Made by a program: the position numbers and the translations under genes. Shown piece by piece: positions 26,030 to 33,974 of a stretch of DNA of 64,000 bases. Position 1 is the first letter of the stretch, and the number at the start of each line of letters is the position of its first letter. Origin of the DNA: DSOI01 sp041394885 (GTDB lineage Bacteria > Acidobacteriota > Terriglobia > Bryobacterales > Bryobacteraceae); assembly GCA_041394885.1 (NCBI GenBank), contig JAWKHI010000036.1, forward strand, positions 10,897-74,896. The letters run 5' to 3'. Below the pieces are notes generated by a model, which had not been told where the DNA came from, ran no database searches, and was given only the letters and a program-made list of their open reading frames with translations.

Positions 26030-26721
26030 TGGCACAACATCTACACACTATGGCCGGAACAAACTCACCCTCGGAGAGCATGGAAGCATTCGCGGCCGGA
26101 CTTTGGAAGCAGAACCCTGTCTTCGTGCAAGCACTGGGAATGTGTCCGACTCTCGCTGTGACGAATAGTGTCCGTAACGCGATCGCGATGGGCATCGCGA
26201 CCTTGTTCGTGCTCGTCTGTTCGAACACTTTGATTTCACTCGTGCGCAAGCTGGTGCCCAGGCAGGTTCGCATTGCTACTTACATTCTGATCATCGCGAC
26301 CTTCGTTACGATCGTCGAGTACCTGATCAAGGCGGTGAGCATCCCAATCTACAAGGCCCTCGGACCGTTCATCGCCTTGATCGTGGTCAACTGCATCATA
26401 CTCGGCCGGGCTGAGGCCTTCGCCAGCAAGAATACCGTTGGGAAGTCCGTACTCGACGGAGTGGGTACGGGACTTGGTTTTTGCATGGCGTTGCTGTGCC
26501 TCGGCTCGGTGCGGGAGATACTCGGCGCGGGTTCCTTTCTTGGGATCCCGCTGTTCGGCGCCGGCTTTCAGCCATGGGTGCTGTTCCTGTTGCCACCCGG
26601 CGGATTCTTCACGCTGGCGGGATGGCTTCTTGCCTTTTCCGCCCTCGAGCAACGCCGAAAGGGCCAGCGGGAGCGAAATGAAATAGCGTCGGCTTCCGCC
26701 GCTGCGGAGGTACGGGCATGA
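26026..26721 (+). CDS. rnfE: Rnf complex subunit E
   Basis: 231 residues with about six membrane helices. RnfE/NqrD family, which together with RnfA holds an intramembrane iron site. The two conserved cysteines are present: ALGMCPTLAVTNSVRNAIAM near residue 40 and IALIVVNCIILGRAEAFASK near 120. The C-terminus is a charged cytoplasmic tail with Ala/Ser. Start ATG overlaps the rnfG stop; ATGATG gives two possible starts three bases apart. Confidence 0.94.
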   Translation: MMAQHLHTMAGTNSPSESMEAFAAGLWKQNPVFVQALGMCPTLAVTNSVRNAIAMGIATLFVLVCSNTLISLVRKLVPRQVRIATYILIIATFVTIVEYLIKAVSIPIYKALGPFIALIVVNCIILGRAEAFASKNTVGKSVLDGVGTGLGFCMALLCLGSVREILGAGSFLGIPLFGAGFQPWVLFLLPPGGFFTLAGWLLAFSALEQRRKGQRERNEIASASAAAEVRA

Positions 26722-27305
26722 ACGACGCGTCGTTGATGTCGATCTTTCTCGACGCCCTGTTGATCAACAACTTCGTCCTGGCCGTCTTCCTGGGCATCTG
26801 CCCCTTCATCGGCGTGTCAGGGAAGATTGCGACTGCGTGGCGGATGGGCGTATCCGTCGTCTTCGTTGCCTTCGTCAGCAGCGTTCTCGCTTTTGCCACG
26901 AATGCGCTGCTGATCTATTGCCACGCGGAGTATCTGCGCATCATCTGTTTCATCGCGATCATAGCCTCCACGGTGCAATTGGTGGAGATGTTTATCAAGA
27001 AGACGAGTCCCGCTCTGTTTCGAGCCTTGGGTATCTATCTCCCGCTCATCACGACGAACTGCGCGGTGCTCGGAGTAGCTTTGTTCCAAACATCGCGCGA
27101 ATACACGTTCGCGCAAAGCGTGGTGTTTGCACTCGGCGCCGGCCTCGGCTTCGCGTTGGCCATTACCTTGATGGCGTCCATCCGCGAGCGGCTGGACCTT
27201 TCCGATGTGCCGGATGTGGCCAAGGGCACCGCGCTCGTGCTGGTGCTGGCTGGAATTCTGTCCATGGCCTTCATGGGATTCGCGGGAATGGGAGGCGAAG
27301 GATGA
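26718..27305 (+). CDS. rnfA: Rnf complex subunit A
   Basis: 195 residues with six membrane helices, inverted in topology relative to RnfE. The conserved cysteines for the shared membrane iron site are in NNFVLAVFLGICPFIGVSGK (about residue 30) and LPLITTNCAVLGVALF (about 115). The start overlaps the rnfE stop (ATGA), and the stop overlaps the start of the small Cys-rich gene (ATGA). Order C-D-G-E-A with B displaced upstream by nifJ. Confidence 0.95.
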   Translation: MNDASLMSIFLDALLINNFVLAVFLGICPFIGVSGKIATAWRMGVSVVFVAFVSSVLAFATNALLIYCHAEYLRIICFIAIIASTVQLVEMFIKKTSPALFRALGIYLPLITTNCAVLGVALFQTSREYTFAQSVVFALGAGLGFALAITLMASIRERLDLSDVPDVAKGTALVLVLAGILSMAFMGFAGMGGEG

Positions 27306-27553
27306 CGCCGCTGCTGCCTGCATCGCTCGTGGAGATATTGAAAGCTACCGCCGGGATCATGATCGTGATGACGGGATGGTCTCTGGTGCAGGCTTTTCTC
27401 CGCCGGCGGATGGCTGCACGCGGTGACCAGGACATGCTTCAAGACTTGGTCCACGGCTGCGGCAATTGCACGCATGGCTCAGGCTGTTTCACCTGCGCCG
27501 ACGACGTCAATCAGAAGGAAGAGCACAATGAACCTCACCGAATACGACATTAG
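27302..27553 (+). CDS. Small Cys-rich single-pass membrane protein of the rnf operon (NqrM-like role proposed)
   Basis: 83 residues. One membrane helix (LKATAGIMIVMTGWSLVQAF, residues 14-33), a basic stop-transfer RRRMAARG, then a cysteine cluster HGCGNCTHGSGCFTC (about residues 52-66) and a hydrophilic tail. The start overlaps rnfA's stop (ATGA) and the last 26 bases overlap the FNR gene, so it is tightly built into the operon. The layout (one helix, then four cytoplasmic cysteines) resembles NqrM, the DUF539 factor needed for the iron site shared by NqrD and NqrE, the homologues of RnfE and RnfA. Sequence identity to NqrM is not evident, so this is a positional and architectural inference. 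Confidence 0.7.
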   Translation: MTPLLPASLVEILKATAGIMIVMTGWSLVQAFLRRRMAARGDQDMLQDLVHGCGNCTHGSGCFTCADDVNQKEEHNEPHRIRH

Positions 27554-28370
27554 CAATCCCGTAACAACCACGGTTCTGAGCAGTGAGCGGATCACGCCTG
27601 CGCATACGGCCGAAGTTCGCCATATCACGCTGGCTGTTCCCGAAGATGGGCTCGATTTCGTGGAGGGGCAGAGTATTGGGGTGCTTGCGCCCGGCCCGCA
27701 CGAGTTCGGGAATCCGTTTCACCTCCGGCTGTATTCGATCGCGAGCACGCAATCGGCCCAGGCTATTTCGATCTGTGTCCGGCGCTGCTTCTACGTGGAC
27801 GAAGTGAGCGGCGAGAGTTACCCGGGCAAGGCATCTAACTTTCTTTGCGACGCCCGTCCCGGAGACAAGGTGCAGATCACAGGACCCTACGGCGCACACT
27901 TCTCAGTCCCATCGGACGACACGTCGAACCTACTGATGGTGGGCGTCGGGACCGGCATTGCTCCGTTCCGTGCGTTTGTACGTCATATTTACGAGGACCG
28001 GGGCGGGTGGCAGGGGAAGGTGCGGCTGTTCTACGGCGCTCGCACCGGGCTCGAGCTCCTCTATCGAAACGACCCGGAGAGCGACCTCAGCCTGTTCTAC
28101 GACAGAGCTACCTTCCAGGCATTCGAGGCCGTGAGCCCGAGGCCGCACTTTGACGTGCCGCCCGAGATCGACAAGGTCTTGATCGCGCACTCGACCGAAG
28201 TCTGGGAGATGGTAAAGGACCCGAAGACGTACATTTTCCTCGCTGGCCTTGAACAGGCTGCCGAGCAGTTCGAGGCTGCGATGGTTCACATATCCGGCTC
28301 GGAGGAGGAGTGGAGGAAGGTCCGGTCCGAGATCGCGTCCCGGGACCACTACGCGGAACTCTTGTACTGA
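27528..28370 (+). CDS. Plant-type ferredoxin-NADP+ reductase
   Basis: 280 residues, soluble. FAD-binding motif RLYSIAST near residue 70, the pyrophosphate loop GPYG near 120, the NADP-binding GVGTGIAPFRAFVRHIYED near 140, FYGARTGLELLYRND, and a C-terminal tyrosine (YAELLY) stacking position as in plant and cyanobacterial FNRs. It would exchange electrons between ferredoxin and NADP(H). The ATG at 27528 follows AGAAGGAAG; the frame is open back to 27423 within the small gene. It closes the rnf operon and converges on apbE with three bases between the stop codons. Confidence 0.9.
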   Translation: MNLTEYDISNPVTTTVLSSERITPAHTAEVRHITLAVPEDGLDFVEGQSIGVLAPGPHEFGNPFHLRLYSIASTQSAQAISICVRRCFYVDEVSGESYPGKASNFLCDARPGDKVQITGPYGAHFSVPSDDTSNLLMVGVGTGIAPFRAFVRHIYEDRGGWQGKVRLFYGARTGLELLYRNDPESDLSLFYDRATFQAFEAVSPRPHFDVPPEIDKVLIAHSTEVWEMVKDPKTYIFLAGLEQAAEQFEAAMVHISGSEEEWRKVRSEIASRDHYAELLY

Positions 28371-28373
28371 GCG

Positions 28374-29396
28374 TCATAGGGTCTCGAAGATCGCTGCGAA
28401 TCCGGCCGTGAGGTGCCGTTTCCCTTGCGCGTCGATGATCAGGACGTCCACGCTCTCAGCCTTGGCCAAAGCGAGCCCCTGCTCGGGGCCCAGTACGAAA
28501 ATCGCGGTAGCGAGGGCGTCGGCCTGCTCGGCGGTACCTGCCACGACGCTCACTGACCGGCTGCGGGTGGCGGGCCATCCCGTCCTGGGGTCGATAATGT
28601 GGTGGAAGCGGACCCCGTCGACAATGCGAAATCGCTCGTAGTCGCCGGAGGTAACCAGCGCTTTGCCGGAAAGCGGTATGGCTCCGATCAGGGATCCCCG
28701 CTCGCCTCGCGGGTCTTGCAGGCCAAGTCTCCACGGATTGTCACCGCGCATGCCGGACACATAGATGTCCCCGCCGCCATCGACCAGATAGTTCGTGAAT
28801 CCGGCGCGAGTAAGCACCGCGGCGGCACGGTCGATCGCATAACCCTTCGCGATGCCGCCCAAGCCGATTGCCATTCCCGGTCCCGTCAGCCTCACCCGAT
28901 TCCCATCGATTTGCAGAGCACGGTAATCAACGTTGCCGATCGCGCGCTGCACATCGGCGGCGGACGGAATGCGGAAGCGGTCGTCGAAGTGCCATAACCC
29001 GCCCATTCCTTTCCATGTGACGTCGAAAGCTCCGCTACTTTTTTCGCTGTATGCAGTACCGCGCTCGAGCAATGCCCGCAGTTCCCCGGGGACATGGTCC
29101 ACCCACGTCCCGGCTGCCGCATTGATCGCCGATACGGGCGAATCGGGTTTCCATTCGCTCATCAAACGGTCAATCCGTTCGAGTTCGGCCCACACGCCCG
29201 TCATCGCATGGTTGGCGGCCTCAACCCTGCCACCGTGCATGACCTCCACCTTCCATAGCGTGCCCATGAGGGTTCTCGTGACGCGTAGCGAACCGGGATC
29301 CGGCCCGCGTTTGCTTTGGGCCAGTTCGAGCGCCGCCAGGATGGCGAGCGTGCCGGCGATCGCCAGAAAGACCCGGCGTCTGGAGAGTTCAGCCAA
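28374..29396 (-). CDS. apbE: FAD:protein FMN transferase (ApbE)
   Basis: 340 residues. An N-terminal signal or anchor (VFLAIAGTLAILAALELAQS) places it outside the cytoplasmic membrane. ApbE transfers FMN from FAD to the threonine of SGAT motifs in RnfD and RnfG. Motifs: TLMGTLWKVEV near residue 40, GAFDVTWKGMGGLWHF near 125, LGGIAKGYAIDRAAAVL near 180, LVDGGGDIYVSG near 205, and HHIIDPRTGWPATRSRSVSV near 265. It is transcribed towards the rnf operon and lies 46 bases after ccoI, so it may be expressed with the oxidase operon while serving Rnf. Confidence 0.92.
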   Translation of the reverse strand: MAELSRRRVFLAIAGTLAILAALELAQSKRGPDPGSLRVTRTLMGTLWKVEVMHGGRVEAANHAMTGVWAELERIDRLMSEWKPDSPVSAINAAAGTWVDHVPGELRALLERGTAYSEKSSGAFDVTWKGMGGLWHFDDRFRIPSAADVQRAIGNVDYRALQIDGNRVRLTGPGMAIGLGGIAKGYAIDRAAAVLTRAGFTNYLVDGGGDIYVSGMRGDNPWRLGLQDPRGERGSLIGAIPLSGKALVTSGDYERFRIVDGVRFHHIIDPRTGWPATRSRSVSVVAGTAEQADALATAIFVLGPEQGLALAKAESVDVLIIDAQGKRHLTAGFAAIFETL

Positions 29397-29442
29397 TGTG
29401 GTCTTCTTTCAAGAACCCATTTTCGCCGATTGCGGCGACGCG

Positions 29443-31812
29443 CTACCGGGAAAGCCGCGCGGACTGCGCCACCACCGATACGCTCGACAACACCATTGCT
29501 CCGGCCGCGGCAATCGGGTGCAAGTGGCCAGACGCGGCCATCGCGATCCCAACGGTGTTGTAGAGGAAGGCCCAGAACAGATTGCGCCGGACGACGGTTC
29601 CCGTTCTTCGCGCGAGGTCCATCGCCTCGATGACACGATCCAGCCGCGGCGTCATCAATACCAGAGGAGCCGCCTGCATGGCCAGTGCCGCGCCAGACCC
29701 CATGGCAATACCCAAGTCCGCGCTGGCCAGAGCCGGTGCATCGTTGACGCCATCGCCCACCATGGCCACGGCACGCCCCTGTCTCCGCAGTTCCGCAATG
29801 GCATCCACCTTTCCACCCGGCAAGACTTCGGCGCGGAATCCATCTGCTCCAACGGACTGTGCTACGGCCGCCGTGACCGCCACACTATCCCCGGACACGA
29901 TCCACACCCGGATCCCACGTGACTGCAGTGCGGCCACCGTGACCGGCGCTTCGTCGCGGATCCGGTCACCGAGCGCAAGGGCGCCTCGCACCTCTCCGTC
30001 CCATCCGAATAGGACGACCGTGTGTCCGTCCCGATGCCAGCGCGGAGAGACGAATCGGTCACCGTTGGCGATCCCCAGGCGCTCTAGTAACCGGCCGTTG
30101 CCGGCGAACACGCGGCGTCCGTCCACCGTAGCTTCCATCCCCAGGCCCTCATGACGGATAACGTCCGACGCCGGGCGAGGACGAATCCCAGCCTGCTTTG
30201 CATGGTTGAGAATCGCCGTCCCCAATGGGTGTTCGGAAGCAGCTTCCAGGGACGTGAGCATCGTGAGAGCGTCACCCTCGCCAGTAAAGTCGCGAACACC
30301 GAAGTTCCCTTCGGTAATCGTGCCCGTCTTATCGAAAACCACGGTATCCACTTCGGGCAACTTTTCGAGAACGCTGGCATGGTTGACGAGGATGCCCCTG
30401 CGAGAGGCGCTCCCCATCGCTGCCGACAGTGCAAGCGGAGTCGCGATCCCTAGGGCGCAGGGGCACGCGATCACCAGAACCGAGATGGCGTTCGAGAGTG
30501 CGGCGGCCGCGCCGGCGCCTTTCCACATCCAACCAGCGAACGTGAACAAGGCCACCGCGATCACGATCGGGATGAACACTCGCGCGGCGCGATCCACATT
30601 GCGCTCGATGCCGGCCCGGGTCGCAAGAGCCTGTTCCACGCGATGCACCATTTGCGCGAGCACACTACCGGCCGCGTTCTTTGTGGCGCGGATCCGCAGC
30701 ACGCCATCGGCATTCAGGCTTCCCGCGGCCACAACGGCGCCCGGACTCTTCCGGCGCGGTGCGGACTCCCCAGTGAGTATCGATTCGTCGACGCCCGCGG
30801 CGCCTTCTTCCACCACCCCATCGGCCGGAATGCGTTCGCCCGCTTTCACCAGAAATCGATCTCCGGGAGCGAGAGCCTCCACGGCGACAAAACGTTCGCG
30901 ATCCCGATCGAGCAAGCGCGCCTTGCGAGGCATCATCCGGTGCAGTAGAGTAACTCCGCGCGCCGCGCCCTCTTTCGCGCCGTTTTCAATCAGCTTGCCG
31001 GCCAACACCAATGTGACGAGTGCGCACGCCGTGTCGAAGTAGTAGTGCTCACCGCCGCGAAATACCTGCACGGCGCTATAGCCGAACGCCGTGAGGATAC
31101 CCAACGCGAGAAGGGCCTCCATGCGCAGGGCCCCGTGACGCGCCGCCATCGTGGCTATCCGGAGCACGGGCCATGCCGAGTAAAAGATCGCCGGCGCCGT
31201 CAATGCCATCAGCACAAACGGCAGATAGACGCGCATGCTGGCCGCCACAGGCTCCAAATAGCCCACGTAGAAGATTCCGCTCAGCGTCATTACATTCAGC
31301 CAAAGAAATGCCGCGACGCCGGTCCGCAGCAGCAGATCCCGGCGCACTTGGTCGCGGAGGCCGGAATCGGCGCCACCATATTCGCGCGCACGGTAACCCA
31401 GTTGCTCGATACGTTCGCGAATTCGCGAGGGCGGCAAATACTGGGGAGCGTAGCGGACCTTTACCAGATCCGAAGTGAACAGCACTTCGGCCGAGATCAG
31501 GCCGCGTTCCTTGGCGAGGGTGTGCTCGATCAACCAGCCGCACGCCGGGCACCAGAGCCCGCTCACTTCGAACGCAGTCTCTGCCGTGGGGGCATCGGCG
31601 GACACGGGAGCCGGCTGGCGATCGATGGCCGGCCTGGCGATGAGGCCGAGCTCGAGGCTTTTCCGGAACAGTTCGGTCTCGCGCGGATCGGCGCCATCGG
31701 CTAGCGCGCCACTCTCGCGCAAGATAGCGTGGACGTTCTTGCAGCCCGTACAGCAAAAGTCCGCCTCACACTCCTGGGCACAGAGGCGGCACAGGACGGT
31801 GGCCGGCGTCAT
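29443..31812 (-). CDS. ccoI: Copper-transporting P1B-type ATPase of the cbb3 cluster (CcoI/FixI)
   Basis: 789 residues. An N-terminal cysteine-rich metal-binding segment (CRLCAQEC, CCTGCKNVHAIL) is followed by a heavy-metal-associated domain with CPACGW, six to eight helices, actuator TGES, the ion site IACPCALGIATPLAL (CPC), the phosphorylation motif FDKTGTITEG and the hinge VGDGVNDAPALASADLG. Such pumps deliver copper to cbb3 oxidase rather than detoxify. Order ccoG-small protein-ccoI matches ccoGHI. The start overlaps the small gene's stop (ATGA). Copper rather than another metal is inferred from CPC and the context. Confidence 0.92.
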   Translation of the reverse strand: MTPATVLCRLCAQECEADFCCTGCKNVHAILRESGALADGADPRETELFRKSLELGLIARPAIDRQPAPVSADAPTAETAFEVSGLWCPACGWLIEHTLAKERGLISAEVLFTSDLVKVRYAPQYLPPSRIRERIEQLGYRAREYGGADSGLRDQVRRDLLLRTGVAAFLWLNVMTLSGIFYVGYLEPVAASMRVYLPFVLMALTAPAIFYSAWPVLRIATMAARHGALRMEALLALGILTAFGYSAVQVFRGGEHYYFDTACALVTLVLAGKLIENGAKEGAARGVTLLHRMMPRKARLLDRDRERFVAVEALAPGDRFLVKAGERIPADGVVEEGAAGVDESILTGESAPRRKSPGAVVAAGSLNADGVLRIRATKNAAGSVLAQMVHRVEQALATRAGIERNVDRAARVFIPIVIAVALFTFAGWMWKGAGAAAALSNAISVLVIACPCALGIATPLALSAAMGSASRRGILVNHASVLEKLPEVDTVVFDKTGTITEGNFGVRDFTGEGDALTMLTSLEAASEHPLGTAILNHAKQAGIRPRPASDVIRHEGLGMEATVDGRRVFAGNGRLLERLGIANGDRFVSPRWHRDGHTVVLFGWDGEVRGALALGDRIRDEAPVTVAALQSRGIRVWIVSGDSVAVTAAVAQSVGADGFRAEVLPGGKVDAIAELRRQGRAVAMVGDGVNDAPALASADLGIAMGSGAALAMQAAPLVLMTPRLDRVIEAMDLARRTGTVVRRNLFWAFLYNTVGIAMAASGHLHPIAAAGAMVLSSVSVVAQSARLSR

Positions 31813-31964
31813 TCCGGGTACACCTGTCTCGGACGCCCCTTCTCGTCGAGCATCACCGGATTGGCCTGTTTGGCTCCCAGATAGACAAAGACCAGGATGG
31901 CATTGAACAGTAGAAACACCAGCCCGAGAAACACGGGCAGGAAGGAAATGCGCGGTCTTGTCAT
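31809..31964 (-). CDS. 51-residue single-pass membrane protein between ccoG and ccoI
   Basis: Encodes MTRPRISFLPVFLGLVFLLF and about 31 more residues, ending RPRQVYPE. One membrane helix (about residues 8-31) and a short, charged outer or cytoplasmic tail (NPVMLDEKGRPRQ). Both ends are coupled by ATGA overlaps, to ccoG upstream and ccoI downstream, so it is surely translated if the operon is. It occupies the position of ccoH/fixH, whose usual product is about 150 residues with one helix; no CcoH-like domain remains. I do not recognise the family. Confidence 0.7.
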   Translation of the reverse strand: MTRPRISFLPVFLGLVFLLFNAILVFVYLGAKQANPVMLDEKGRPRQVYPE

Positions 31965-33292
31965 CGGGGGCTTTTCTCCGGGGTCAGAAACGTCAGTTTG
32001 AAGCGGTCCATGGTCTTTTCAGGCTGGGCCACCGAGACAATGGAGAACGGATTCACCAGCTTGGGCGCCGCGGTGGAATCCACGGTGACTTCGAACTCGG
32101 TAACCCGTTCGGCGCCGGCTTCAATTGCGAGCGGCATCGGAAGCGAAAGCCGCGCTCCGGGCAAGTCGCGCACCTCGAGCGTGACCGACGCCGGCGCGCT
32201 GCTCCGGTTGGCGAGTTCGAGCCTGAAGCGGTTCGCGATCTGTCCGCTTTCGGTAACGCGGTAGAGCGTCTGGCCGCGCTCGGCCCGCATGCGCACCAGC
32301 ACGGCATGGCGCATCGAAAGCGCGGTGGCGAGCCCAGCCAGATAGAACAACAGCACTAACATGACGGCGATCCGCTTGGGATCCCGCAGGCCGATCCGCT
32401 TGTACCACGGCTCGGATTTATCGCCCCACGCCACGCCCTGCTCGCCCCAAGTGTAGTGAATGAGCCCCGGCTGGCCGATGCGGTGGAGCACATCCACGCA
32501 AGCGTCGATGCATTCGCCGCAGTGAACGCACTCCAACTGATGCGGTGAATCGCGGATATCGATACCCATCCCACAGACTCGAACGCATTTCTTGCACTCG
32601 ATGCAGGCGTGACCCTGGTCCCGGTAGTGCACCACGAGAGACTGCTTGTCCACCAACATGCCCTGCAAGTAGCCGTACGGGCAGACAGTAGTGCAGAACT
32701 TCTGGCGCACAAAAGCGAAATCGAGAAACGTAAGTAGCGTGACAGCGGCGCCGGTAATTCCGCCGGCAGTCCGCACATCCAGCGAAGCGAGCCGCTCAAA
32801 CAGATCGCGCGGAGGAACGAAGTAAGACGTGAAGACGAATGCGAGGAATACGCTGGCCGCACCCAGCACGCCGTGGAACAAGACGCGCCGCAGAAGCTTA
32901 CGCCGCGCCAGGGGCCAGCCAATCCACTTCTTGTTCACCCAGCGTTCGAGCTTCTGCTCGAAGTCCCACGAGGCTTCGCTGAAAATCATCTGCGGGCACA
33001 GGTAGCCGCAGTATACGCGCCCGTAAAGAATCGCCATGGCTACCACCACGAACATCAGAAACATCAGAGAAAAGAAAATGATGGCGAACTCGTTGATCCA
33101 AATCTCCTGTCCGGCGAAGTAGAAGCGCTGCCTGGGAATGTCGAAACGCATTACGTCGAAAAACGGGAGCGCGACGAAGGCGAGGAAACAGGCCAAGTGG
33201 ATGGACTTGCGGATCTGGCGCCAGCTTCTCTTCGGCGGCGGCAGCGGCTTGGGCCGTGCCTTGGGGACGCGCGGGTTAGACACCGTGGCCAT
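31961..33292 (-). CDS. ccoG: cbb3 oxidase accessory Fe-S membrane protein CcoG (FixG/RdxA)
   Basis: 443 residues from the ATG at 33292 (the frame stays open to 33502). Membrane segments at about 30-50 and 85-110 flank VYCGYLCPQMIFSEASWDFE. Two [4Fe-4S] motifs follow: CIECKKCVRVCGMGIDIRDS and CVHCGECIDACVDVLHRIG. The C-terminal third is an Ig-like periplasmic domain typical for FixG. CcoG acts as a cupric reductase in cbb3 biogenesis in characterised members. The first 17 bases overlap the SafE-like gene; the stop overlaps the 51-residue gene. Confidence 0.93.
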   Translation of the reverse strand: MATVSNPRVPKARPKPLPPPKRSWRQIRKSIHLACFLAFVALPFFDVMRFDIPRQRFYFAGQEIWINEFAIIFFSLMFLMFVVVAMAILYGRVYCGYLCPQMIFSEASWDFEQKLERWVNKKWIGWPLARRKLLRRVLFHGVLGAASVFLAFVFTSYFVPPRDLFERLASLDVRTAGGITGAAVTLLTFLDFAFVRQKFCTTVCPYGYLQGMLVDKQSLVVHYRDQGHACIECKKCVRVCGMGIDIRDSPHQLECVHCGECIDACVDVLHRIGQPGLIHYTWGEQGVAWGDKSEPWYKRIGLRDPKRIAVMLVLLFYLAGLATALSMRHAVLVRMRAERGQTLYRVTESGQIANRFRLELANRSSAPASVTLEVRDLPGARLSLPMPLAIEAGAERVTEFEVTVDSTAAPKLVNPFSIVSVAQPEKTMDRFKLTFLTPEKSPR

Positions 33293-33968
33293 GACAGGAA
33301 ACCTCCGCCACGAATGTCGACGCTCGCCAAACAATCCATGCGCCGGCGGCCATCGCCAACACACCGCCGATCCGCGTTCCAGAAACGCCCGCCCGCGAAA
33401 CAACGCTTCGAACCGGTGCGGCAAAAGCCCCAACTCCCAGAAGCGCACCCGCCGTGCCCGCGCCGAAAGCCGCCATCGAAACAGCCCCGGCAACCATTCC
33501 ACCTGCCGCGGCGGCCTGCAGCAACGCCGCCCAGATCATTCCGCATGGCAGCAGCCCCATCACCAACCCCAACCGGAACTTACTCCCCACGCCGCCGGAA
33601 AGTATCAAGGGTCCCGCCTGACGAGTGAGCCATCCACTGGCGGACCAGCCGCCCACCTGCACCAAGCCCACGCCCGCCATTCGAATCCTGGCCGTCATCG
33701 TCAGTCCGAATATCATCATGAGCAAGCCGGTTGCCATCGTGATCCATCGCCCGGCGCCTGACAGAGAGCCCATCTGACCGGTGGCTGCGCCGGCCACCGC
33801 GCCGAGTACGGAATAAGTAAGGATTCTCCCGGTATTGTAGGCAAGGTTGACGCGCCAAGGGGAGCCTCCACTTCCCACATTGAACGCGAGCACAATCGGC
33901 CCACACATCTGGGCGCAATGCAGACTGGATGCAAGCCCCAGGGCGAATGCCATCCACAGGAAGCTCAC
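33276..33968 (-). CDS. SafE/TauE-like (UreH/DsbD-type transmembrane) protein of the cbb3 cluster
   Basis: 230 residues with about six membrane helices. The N-terminal LGLASSLHCAQMCGPIVLAF is the signature of the sulfite-exporter-like/DsbD_2 family commonly encoded next to ccoGHIS and thought to handle copper or thiols during oxidase assembly. Gly and Ala are very frequent. It lies six bases after the FAD/Fe-S oxidoreductase gene and overlaps ccoG. The real substrate is not known for this group. Confidence 0.82.
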   Translation of the reverse strand: MSFLWMAFALGLASSLHCAQMCGPIVLAFNVGSGGSPWRVNLAYNTGRILTYSVLGAVAGAATGQMGSLSGAGRWITMATGLLMMIFGLTMTARIRMAGVGLVQVGGWSASGWLTRQAGPLILSGGVGSKFRLGLVMGLLPCGMIWAALLQAAAAGGMVAGAVSMAAFGAGTAGALLGVGAFAAPVRSVVSRAGVSGTRIGGVLAMAAGAWIVWRASTFVAEVSCHGHGV

Positions 33969-33974
33969 TGCGCG

